A stretch of DNA of 64,000 nt. It comes from Candidatus Pantoea bituminis. GTDB lineage: Bacteria > Pseudomonadota > Gammaproteobacteria > Enterobacterales > Enterobacteriaceae. The stretch is from contig NZ_JAGTWO010000004.1 in the NCBI RefSeq assembly GCF_018842675.1, positions 2,728,001-2,792,000 on the forward strand. Direction: 5' to 3'. Numbering within the stretch: the stretch's first letter is position 1; each line of letters starts with the position of its first letter. The notes beneath the pieces are model-generated. The model made no database searches and was not told the DNA's origin. It saw only the letters and a list, made by a program, of their open reading frames with translations. The position numbers and the translations under genes were made by a program. Positions 56,337 to 64,000 of the stretch are shown piece by piece.

Positions 56337-57638
56337 TCATCGATCCCAGTAGGACTCTTCCAGGCTATCTTCACGCTCTGGTAAGCCGCGCGTCAGGCGC
56401 GGTGAATGCTGGTTCAACACCTGATAACTGACGCGGTTAGCATATTTACACACTTGCGCCAGCGAAGAGTAAGTCAGATAAGGTCGGGCGTGTTTGCTGG
56501 AATTCGCCACTTTAAGACGGTGATAGTTGTTCGCCGTAATGTCATGTAGCAGAGCCGCCAAAGCACCATCACCCGCACCGTTGGTATTCATGATTTTCTC
56601 TGGACCGCCCATATAAGGTGCGATATGAGAGAAAATACGCAGCGGTTGCTGGCAATCCTGCAAACGCATTACGCGGCTGAATTCGTACTGGTTAAACTCT
56701 GCAATCGCACCGGGCAGCAACGGATGATTGGTTTTGCGCTTGAATTCGTCTTCGGTATAACCCGCCATGTATAAACCCGTCGGGCCTGCAGTACACAGCA
56801 CCAGGTCTACCCATTCCAACGCCATATCAGATGCCAGCAGCGGATCCGCTTCGCCGGTTAACGCATAGGCTTCTTCTTCATTCATTGCCACGATAGAGAC
56901 GTGATCGCGCAGGAAATCGCGCCAGAATTGCGGATTATCGCCAATGACGTGTTTAGTCCCTAACGTTAGCACCACCGGCACGTTATGCTTTTTTGCGTAC
57001 TCAATTGCTTGTAGCGTGGCATGCGGCATCGGCTCGCCCTCTTTGCAACGCACCAGATAGGATGTCAACACCAGCGCCGAGGCACCCGCAATCACCGCTT
57101 CCGGGATGTTGGCTGGCTGCAACTGGTTCATCTGGCCGGGACTGATAGCAAAGGTGCGTTCGCCCTGCTCGCCAACTAAAGTGAAGCAGCGTCCAATCGC
57201 GCCATCAACACCCTGCAGATAGTTGAGATCCATGCGGCTGGAAGTATTGCAAAGATAGCGATAAGCGTAACCGCCAATTTGAATGTTATTACACATCACG
57301 CCCAGCAGTACCGAGCGATCATCAGCCAACACGGAAAAATTGTGCAGGGTGTTGCCAATGGTACCGCCCGCAAACTGATGGCTGATCAGCTCTTCACGCA
57401 TTAACTCGGTGTAGAGCGCTTCAGCAACGGCATCGTCAATCACTAAAGAATGGCCTGCGCTTAAACCGTAGCGAGCTAAAAAGTCATCATCCACTTTGGC
57501 TTCGATATCAACCAATGTCTGATCGATACCCACCACCCAGCTGCCTTCTTCAACGTCGTGTTGAGTGGGTTGCAATAAAGGATCGCGAGCGCTAACAGGG
57601 AAATAGTGTTTGGATTTTCGTTTGCCGGGAAATTTCAT
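56337..57638 (-). CDS. gsk: Inosine-guanosine kinase
   Basis: 433 residues, one fewer than E. coli Gsk. PfkB-family ribokinase fold: GVMCNNIQIGGYAYRYLCNT and the anion-hole/catalytic motif NTNGAGDGALAALLHDI with the catalytic Asp. It starts MKFPGKRKSKHYFPVSARDP as in the enteric enzymes. It phosphorylates inosine and guanosine to IMP and GMP for salvage. It is followed on the same strand by no near gene, and hemH lies upstream across a 57-bp gap with a terminator. Confidence 0.96.
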   Translation of the reverse strand: MKFPGKRKSKHYFPVSARDPLLQPTQHDVEEGSWVVGIDQTLVDIEAKVDDDFLARYGLSAGHSLVIDDAVAEALYTELMREELISHQFAGGTIGNTLHNFSVLADDRSVLLGVMCNNIQIGGYAYRYLCNTSSRMDLNYLQGVDGAIGRCFTLVGEQGERTFAISPGQMNQLQPANIPEAVIAGASALVLTSYLVRCKEGEPMPHATLQAIEYAKKHNVPVVLTLGTKHVIGDNPQFWRDFLRDHVSIVAMNEEEAYALTGEADPLLASDMALEWVDLVLCTAGPTGLYMAGYTEDEFKRKTNHPLLPGAIAEFNQYEFSRVMRLQDCQQPLRIFSHIAPYMGGPEKIMNTNGAGDGALAALLHDITANNYHRLKVANSSKHARPYLTYSSLAQVCKYANRVSYQVLNQHSPRLTRGLPEREDSLEESYWDR

Positions 57639-57659
57639 GAAGGCTGCCGTAGGGGAAAA

Positions 57660-57691
57660 CAGGCAGAGAATGATATCACACTCTCTGCCTG
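57660..57691 (-). terminator. Terminator between hemH and gsk
   Basis: On the minus strand AGGCAGAGA...TCTCTGCCT (9-bp stem) followed by GTTTTCCCC, 4 nt after the hemH stop. Confidence 0.6.
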
Positions 57692-57695
57692 TGAA

Positions 57696-58655
57696 TTAAC
57701 GGCGTGCGTTGACCAGCTGCACCATCATGTCGATGTGAGCTTCATCATCGTTTAAAGCTGGGATGTACTCAAACTTCTCACCGCCTGCGTGCATGAAGAA
57801 CTCGCAGTTTTGCTCGCTGATCTCTTCCAGCGTTTCCAGGCAATCTGCCGAGAAGCCAGGACTCATCACTTGAACGTGCTTGATACCTTTGGCCGGCAGG
57901 CCTTGCATCGTCTCATCGGTATAAGGCGTCAACCAAGGCTCACGACCAAAACGCGACTGGAAAGTCAGTTTAAACTGGTCGTCGCGCAGGCCCAGCGCTT
58001 TAGTCAGGGCTGCGGTCGTATCCGCGCAGCGCTGCGGATAGTCATCGCCTTCATCTGCAAAACGTTGTGGAATGCCGTGATAAGACATCACCAGCAGATC
58101 GGGCTGACCATGCTTGGCAAAAGAGCGTTCAACCGAGGCTTTTAACGCAGCAATGTAAGCGGGATGTTCAGCATAATCGCGAATGAACTCGACATCAGGC
58201 AATGAGCGGTAATCTTTAAATACCGCGGTTAAGCCGTCCCACACTGCAGCTACGGTAGAGCAGGAAAATTGCGGGTAAAGCGGCAGCACGATCAATCGCG
58301 TTACGCCCTGCGCCATTAAACTGTCGACGGCACTTTTCAGGCTGGGATTGCCGTAACTCATGCCCAATGCAACCGGCATATCGAGCTTTGCCGCAAGCGC
58401 ATCACGTTGGCGCTGGCTGAAAACCATCAACGGCGAACCGCCTTCCATCCAGACCGATGCATACAGTTTTGAGACTTTTGGCGATCGGAATGGCAAAACA
58501 ACGCCATTGAGGATCGGCCACCAAAGCCAGCGCGGCGTATCGACAACGCGCGGATCGCTCAAAAATTGTTTTAGATAACGTTTAACTGCAGGTGTGGTTG
58601 GGGCGTCTGGTGTACCTAAATTTACCAGTAACACGCCGGGCTTATCTTGCCTCAT
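57696..58655 (-). CDS. hemH: Ferrochelatase
   Basis: 319 residues, one fewer than E. coli Hem[21 protein letters not shown] at the start, catalytic His in [19 protein letters not shown], and the conserved FTFQSRFG-like segment [20 protein letters not shown]. The acidic ligand is in [15 protein letters not shown]. It inserts Fe2+ into protoporphyrin IX, the last step of heme synthesis, at the inner-membrane face. It lies between adk and gsk exactly as in E. coli. Confidence 0.96.
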   Translation of the reverse strand: MRQDKPGVLLVNLGTPDAPTTPAVKRYLKQFLSDPRVVDTPRWLWWPILNGVVLPFRSPKVSKLYASVWMEGGSPLMVFSQRQRDALAAKLDMPVALGMSYGNPSLKSAVDSLMAQGVTRLIVLPLYPQFSCSTVAAVWDGLTAVFKDYRSLPDVEFIRDYAEHPAYIAALKASVERSFAKHGQPDLLVMSYHGIPQRFADEGDDYPQRCADTTAALTKALGLRDDQFKLTFQSRFGREPWLTPYTDETMQGLPAKGIKHVQVMSPGFSADCLETLEEISEQNCEFFMHAGGEKFEYIPALNDDEAHIDMMVQLVNARR

Positions 58656-58740
58656 TGCTATTCCTTGACGAATACGGGGGTGCGTGAAAACGAGGGAAAT
58701 TGTAGCGGAATTAGTGGGAGGTAACAGCGATTACTGCAAA

Positions 58741-58763
58741 AGGGGCCAGCATAACCAGCCCCA
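58741..58763 (-). terminator. Hairpin after adk
   Basis: On the minus strand GGGGC-TGGTTATGCTG-GCCCC followed by TTTTGC, 7 nt after the adk stop. The stem is short. Confidence 0.55.
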
Positions 58764-58769
58764 ACGCAC

Positions 58770-59507
<738 letters not shown>

Positions 59508-59624
59508 TCAGGTCTACTTTATTGGCTTTCCTCTCGGATACCTAGTAGCGATTCAACGTTGCGCCTTTTTCAGATTTGTTGCTAGCGGCAAACAAGTTTT
59601 GCAGCCGCTTGCACACCTGATGCG

Positions 59625-60404
59625 TCATATTGACGCTTTTTTGCCACCGCCGCGCACATTGGCATTGAACTGCAAGCGCTCCAGTTTTGGCCACAACATC
59701 ATCTCGTCCGAACTCTTTAACGTCGCCAGCAGCGAAGCGGGCAAATAAAAACTGGCAAACGGCAAGCCAGGCTGATGGCTGGAATTCAATATTACCGGCG
59801 AGGAGATCGAGATATTATCCACAACCGCAGCGTTATAAGGCCGCCAGTCATCATCGTCCATTCGCTTGAGGGTATGTTGAATCGCATTTTCCAGCGTTAA
59901 ACCTTGTTCAAACAGGCGCAATTCGCTGCGTACTAACGTACTGAAATCCTGTGTACGCAGCGCCACCAGCACTAAATCATTCCCTAACTCAGCGTGACGA
60001 TCAAAACGGGTAACAAACAGCTGAGCCTCATTGATCAGTGACTCATGCAGCATGCTGGCAAAGCTTTCACTGGCATCGGTCACACCCTGCTTTTGGCAAT
60101 CGCTCAACGTTCGTATTACGCCGCGCGGCGTTTCAATATGCGGAATGAGCGTGATATTGCCTGACATCAGTGGAATAGCGGGCAGTACATTGAGTTCGGT
60201 AACAGGATAATGGGAAGCGTAGCGGGTTTGATTACGTGCCTGTTCCTGGCGAAAAAAGAGTTGGGAGAGCAGTATGCGCGCAACATGTAACGACGGAGTA
60301 AAGAACAGATCGAACTGCTCTAGTTTATAGAGTCGTGACAATGTGAGGCGCAACCTATCTCGCGCCTTTGAAGAACGCTCAGATGAAGAAGATGAGGAAG
60401 CCAT
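59625..60404 (-). CDS. Hypothetical protein, no recognised family
   Basis: About 259 residues from ATG 60404, behind GAGAAAAAG; the frame continues upstream to 60494 without a better site. The N-terminus is Ser/Arg rich (MASSSSSSERSSKARDRL). Thereafter a mixed alpha/beta sequence without membrane segments, with one notable acidic stretch (LKRMDDDDWRPYN). It ends in a basic GGGKK tail. I do not recognise the fold. It is divergent from a LysR gene across about 190 bp and might be its target. Confidence 0.6.
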   Translation of the reverse strand: MASSSSSSERSSKARDRLRLTLSRLYKLEQFDLFFTPSLHVARILLSQLFFRQEQARNQTRYASHYPVTELNVLPAIPLMSGNITLIPHIETPRGVIRTLSDCQKQGVTDASESFASMLHESLINEAQLFVTRFDRHAELGNDLVLVALRTQDFSTLVRSELRLFEQGLTLENAIQHTLKRMDDDDWRPYNAAVVDNISISSPVILNSSHQPGLPFASFYLPASLLATLKSSDEMMLWPKLERLQFNANVRGGGKKASI

Positions 60405-60598
60405 CGTACTTTTTCTCGTGTTTTTGCAGTGTGATGGCGAGCGGCTCGTCTTGAGCAAGGCGGAAATAGCCGATAAAGGCACAGACAAACGCATCAGTCA
60501 ACCCGCCAGAATTTGCCCTAAAGGGTAGGTCAATGCGGCTGGACTTTAAAATGATATAAACTGACAATCCCTGTTAGGTTTTTACACAGGGGATGAGT

Positions 60599-61468
60599 AT
60601 GACCGGGCTACCACCGCTGAGGGCGCTGCACTATTTTCATCAGGCCGCTTTGAACAGCAGCTTTAGTCTGGCGGCCGAACACCTGCACGTCACACATAGC
60701 GCTATCAGTCATCAGATACGCCAGCTTGAAAACTGGATGGGCAAGCCGTTATTTGTCCGTTCTAATGGACGCGTCAAATTAACCTCACATGGTGAGCGCT
60801 TACTCATCAGTTGCCAGAAAGCCTTCAGCGAATTACACAGCACCAGTGAAAGTATTCGTACTGGCATGCGTCATCATCTTAAAGTTTCCTGTTCACCCAG
60901 TTTTCTCTCGCAATGGTTGATTCCACGTATTGCGACGTTTTATCAGCGACATCCCGAAATCGACGTTCAGTTTCAGGCGCTGGCTGACGTTGATCAGTTG
61001 CGCAGCGAACATACTGACGTGTTGATCCTCAGCTACGAGCAGCCACCGGATGGCGATATTGATGCCACCTTGGTTAGCGAAGACTATATTGGCCCGCTCT
61101 GCTCACCCCTGTTTGCCCAACGCTTTCGCAGCGAACAGGATCTGGCAGAATTGCCGCTGCTCCATGCCGATACGCGCTTACATGCCTGGTCAGAGTGGGC
61201 AAAAGCCGCAGGCGTGCGCGGGAACTTTCGTCCCGGTAAGCATTTTGAAAATCTGACGTTGGGTATTCAGGCGGCACGCAATGGTCTCGGCGTGATCATG
61301 GCGCCGCGTTTGCTGGTTCGAAAGGAGCTTGAAGATGGCACATTGATTGCGCCCGTAGGCTTTGTGCGGGTTGAACGCGCAACCTGGATGATGACCAAGC
61401 AAGCGCGGCGAAACGATGCTGAGATAAGCCTGTTTCGACATTGGCTCCGCGACGCTGCGCAGCCATAA
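60599..61468 (+). CDS. LysR-family transcriptional regulator, GcvA-like
   Basis: About 289 residues from ATG 60599, 6 nt after CAGGGG (60593 is an alternative in-frame start). HTH LAAEHLHVTHSAISHQIRQL in the first 50 residues; the effector domain (LKVSCSPSFLSQWLIPRIAT, ADVDQLRSEHTDVLILSYEQ) follows with the GcvA-type PSFxxxWLxPR pattern. C-terminal LGVIMAPRLLVRKELEDGTL is typical. The effector and targets are unknown; the divergent hypothetical gene at 59625 is the obvious candidate. Confidence 0.85.
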   Translation: MTGLPPLRALHYFHQAALNSSFSLAAEHLHVTHSAISHQIRQLENWMGKPLFVRSNGRVKLTSHGERLLISCQKAFSELHSTSESIRTGMRHHLKVSCSPSFLSQWLIPRIATFYQRHPEIDVQFQALADVDQLRSEHTDVLILSYEQPPDGDIDATLVSEDYIGPLCSPLFAQRFRSEQDLAELPLLHADTRLHAWSEWAKAAGVRGNFRPGKHFENLTLGIQAARNGLGVIMAPRLLVRKELEDGTLIAPVGFVRVERATWMMTKQARRNDAEISLFRHWLRDAAQP

Positions 61469-61469
61469 A

Positions 61470-61497
61470 AAAAGCCGGTGATGTGCGTCACCGGCTT
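61470..61497. terminator. Bidirectional terminator between the LysR gene and htpG
   Basis: AGCCGGTGA and TCACCGGCT with a 6-base loop (TGTGCG). Runs of A/T flank both sides (seven A on the plus side before the stem, TTGTTAG after). Confidence 0.75.
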
Positions 61498-61503
61498 GTT
61501 AGT

Positions 61504-63376
61504 TTAGGCCGTCAGCAGCTGATTCATACGACGGATAAACTGGTTCGGATCATCCAGCGTACCGCGCTCAGCCAATAGCGCCTGATCCAGCAGCAGTTCA
61601 ATCCACTCGCCAAAGTGCGCTTCGTCTTGCGTATCCGCAACGCGTTTGACCAATTGGTGATCCGGGTTGATTTCGAAGATGTATTTCACCTCTGGCACTT
61701 CCTGACCCGCAGCCGCGAACAGCTTCGCCATTTGCGTGGTCATTTCATTAGCGTCAGTGGTGACAATCGCTGGCGTGTCGGTTAAGCGATGCGTTAAGCG
61801 CACCTCTTTAACGCGCTCGCCCAGCAACGTTTTAATGCGCTCAACGAACGGTTCCAGCGCCTTCTCGGCTTCTTTTGCTCTTCGGTTTCTTCATCGGCCA
61901 GCTTGCTTAGCGAATCATCCGCTTTGCTGACAGATTGGAAGGTTTTGCCGTCGAACTCGGTCAGGTAGCTCATCATCCATTCGTCGATGCGATCGGAGAG
62001 CAGCAGAACCTCAATGCCTTTTTTGCGGAACAGTTCCAGATGCGGGCTGCTCTTCGCTGCGGCATAGCTGTCGGCAGTGATGTAGTAAATCTTCTCCTGC
62101 CCTTCTACCATGCGGCTAACATAGTCTTCCAGCGAAATGGTTTGCTCTGCACCTTCGCTCTGCGTGGTTGCAAAGCGCAGCAATTTAGCGATGGTTTGCT
62201 GGTTGGTGTTGTCTTCAGCAGGGCCTTCTTTCAGCACCAGACCAAACTCTTTCCAGAAGGTCTGATATTTGTCGCTGTCATCTTTTGCCAGTTTTTCCAG
62301 CATTTGCAGCGCACGCTTAGTCAGCGCACCGCGCAGGCTTTGGGTTACGCGGCTGTCTTGCAGAATTTCACGGGAGACGTTCAGCGGCAGATCGTTGGAA
62401 TCAATCAGGCCACGAACAAAGCGCAGATAGTTCGGCATGAACTGCTCAGCGTCGTCCATGATGAACACGCGCTGTACGTAGAGTTTCAGGCCATGCTTGG
62501 TATCGCGGTTCCACATGTCGAATGGCGCACGTGCCGGGATATAGAGCAGGCTGGTGTATTCCTGCTTGCCTTCAACCCGATTATGGCTCCAAATCGCTGG
62601 ATCGCTGAAGTCATGTGCGATGTGCTTATAGAACTCGGTGTACTCTTCATCGCTGATGTCAGACTTGTTACGTGTCCACAGCGCCTGAGCTTTGTTGATC
62701 TTTTCCCAGCTGGTTGTGTCGTTTTCTTCGTCTTTGGTCTCGATTTCAACCGGCAGCGCGATGTGATCAGAGTATTTACCAATGATGTTGCGCACACGCC
62801 AGGCATCAAGGAACTCATCCTCACCTTCACGTAAATGCAGCGTGATCTCGGTGCCGCGATCGTCTTTGGTGATATCCGCGAGGGTATATTCGCCTTCCCC
62901 TGCTGATTCCCAGAACACGCCTTCGTCAGCAGCTGCACCGCTGCGCGGGTGCGCACGGACACTTTGTCTGCCACGATAAAGGCGGAATAGAAACCGACAC
63001 CAAACTGGCCGATGAGCTGGCTGTCTTTGACCTGGTCAGAACCCATGGATTCAAGAAACGCTTTGGTACCTGATTTCGCAATCGTACCGAGGTTATCAAT
63101 CACCTCGTTCCGACGCATACCAATGCCGTTATCGCTCAGCGTAATGGTGCGGTTGTCCTTATCAACAGAGAGACGCACGCGCAAGTCGCCATCACCTTCG
63201 TAGAGGCTGGCATCAGACAGCGCACGAAAACGCAGCTTGTCCGCCGCATCTGAGGCGTTGGAAATCAGTTCGCGCAGGAAAATCTCTTTGTTTGAATAGA
63301 GAGAATGGATCATCAGGTGCAGAAGTTGTTTTACTTCCGACTGAAAGCCACGGGTCTCTTGTCCTTTCATGGTCAT
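61504..63376 (-). CDS. htpG: Chaperone Hsp90 (HtpG), frameshifted twice as sequenced
   Basis: Three reverse frames assemble one 624-residue protein, exactly the E. coli length. The N-terminal ATPase domain is [20 protein letters not shown] with the ATP-lid motifs [17 protein letters not shown] and [19 protein letters not shown] lost G near 62938 interrupts it after RTRAA, and one base restores [17 protein letters not shown]. The middle domain runs intact from there. A lost A in the run 61873-61876 shifts the C-terminal domain; one base gives [13 protein letters not shown]. The end [19 protein letters not shown] is normal. Heat-shock promoter upstream. Confidence 0.94.
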
Positions 63377-63416
63377 TGCTACCTCAACAAAACAGGTTGA
63401 ACAAACGTTGAGGAAG

Positions 63417-63444
63417 ATGTGGGGATAAGTACGAGGATTTCAAG
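63417..63444 (-). promoter_or_regulatory. Sigma-32 heat-shock promoter of htpG
   Basis: On the minus strand CTTGAAA (63444-63438), 13 bp, CCCCACAT (63424-63417), a close match to the sigma-32 consensus CTTGAAA-N11-16-CCCCATNT. It lies 41-68 bp before the htpG start. Confidence 0.85.
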
Positions 63445-63473
63445 CCGGTGTCTTACATAACACCGGCAAGCGT

Positions 63474-64000
63474 TTAAAATTTAATCTTGTGGCGACCGGC
63501 CAGCGAGTGCGACAGCGTGGTGCCATCAACCATTTCAAGTTCGCCGCCCACCGGAACGCCATGGGCGATACGGCTTGCATCGACACCATATTGCCCGCAC
63601 AGCTCGGCAATATAGTTAGCAGTGGCTTCGCCTTCAACCGTTGGGTTGGTCGCGAGAATCACTTCATTGAGGGTTTCACTCTCTAAGCGCTGTTCAAGGC
63701 GATCCAGGCCAATATCCGCCGGGCCAATGCCGTCAAGCGGCGAAAGATGGCCCATCAGCACAAAGTAGCGACCGGCAAATTGCCCGGTTTGCTCAATGGC
63801 GTGGATATCTGCCGGGCTTTCCACCACACAGATTTGCCCATTTTGTTGACGCCGGGGATTGGCGCAAATGGTGCAAATTTCCTGCTCGGTGAACGTGCGG
63901 CAATCGGCGCAATGACCGATTTCCGACATGGCCCGTGTAAGCGCCTGCGCCAGCCGCATGCCACCGCTGCGATCGCGCTGCAACAGCTGGAATGCCATGC
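63474..64000 (-). CDS. recR: Recombination mediator RecR (5' end cut by window)
   Basis: At least 175 codons of an expected 201. The retained part begins [20 protein letters not shown]; the HhH-containing N-terminal 25 or so residues lie beyond the window. A zinc finger of four cysteines is visible ([21 protein letters not shown]). The Toprim domain follows ([19 protein letters not shown], then [14 protein letters not shown] and [14 protein letters not shown]). RecR loads RecA in the RecFOR gap-repair pathway. It is upstream of htpG on the same strand as in E. coli. Confidence 0.95.
   Translation of the reverse strand, partial: MAFQLLQRDRSGGMRLAQALTRAMSEIGHCADCRTFTEQEICTICANPRRQQNGQICVVESPADIHAIEQTGQFAGRYFVLMGHLSPLDGIGPADIGLDRLEQRLESETLNEVILATNPTVEGEATANYIAELCGQYGVDASRIAHGVPVGGELEMVDGTTLSHSLAGRHKIKF

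Noticed and set aside
60379..60567. 62-codon minus frame upstream of the hypothetical gene
   Set aside because: It overlaps the called gene in another phase, has no ribosome site and is broken by AT-rich promoter DNA.

Overview
The window is chromosomal DNA from a member of the Enterobacterales. It is most like the Erwiniaceae (Pantoea/Erwinia-type). The right half keeps the Escherichia-like order recR-htpG-adk-hemH-gsk-ybaL-ushA, then ybaK-chiX-ybaP-copA-cueR-ybbJ-qmcA-ybbN-ybbO-tesA-ybbA-ybbP and purK-purE-lpxH-ppiB-cysS-ybcJ-folD-argU. Many protein lengths equal those of the E. coli homologues. The genus is inferred from gene content; no marker was searched.

Left part (1-19.3 kb): a substrate-binding protein, nitrilase-type amidase and second binding protein set faces a MocR-type regulator. 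Then come a GNAT enzyme, cspE, pagP with a PhoP-type promoter, a YohP-like 27-residue membrane protein missed by length-limited ORF calling, hcxB, gntT with two abutting GntR operators, an iron alcohol dehydrogenase, a YbjI-type phosphatase, an RcnB-like His/Asp-rich secreted protein, a DUF523 protein, sdaC, and a run of single genes (zinc alcohol dehydrogenase, GNAT, DUF421).

Middle (19.8-31.6 kb): this is the accessory zone. It starts with a saccharide module (glycosidase-like, glycosyltransferase and UDP-galactopyranose-mutase-like flavoprotein domains) that reads in one continuous frame once small deletions are repaired. It goes on through small lipoprotein, membrane and secreted proteins, a predicted sRNA, an amidase behind a 16-bp palindrome, and an integration scar (IS3-type transposase tail plus tyrosine-integrase tail) against the 3' end of tRNA-Arg(UCU).

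Right part (31.6-64 kb): mostly core metabolism and envelope genes: one-carbon (folD), translation (cysS), lipid A (lpxH), purines (purEK, gsk), copper export (cueR/copA with its 19-bp-spacer promoter), proteostasis (ybbN/cnoX, htpG with a sigma-32 promoter), heme (hemH), nucleotide salvage (ushA, adk) and recombination (recR, cut by the window end). The sRNA ChiX is recognisable between ybaP and ybaK. A PACE-type efflux gene sits opposite a LysR gene.

A property of the whole window is that thirteen genes are broken by one-base losses, nearly all in short homopolymer runs. These include lpxH and htpG, whose repaired lengths match the E. coli proteins. I read these as sequencing undercalls rather than gene decay and annotate the genes as single loci. 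No CRISPR array, rRNA, replication origin or complete insertion sequence was seen.
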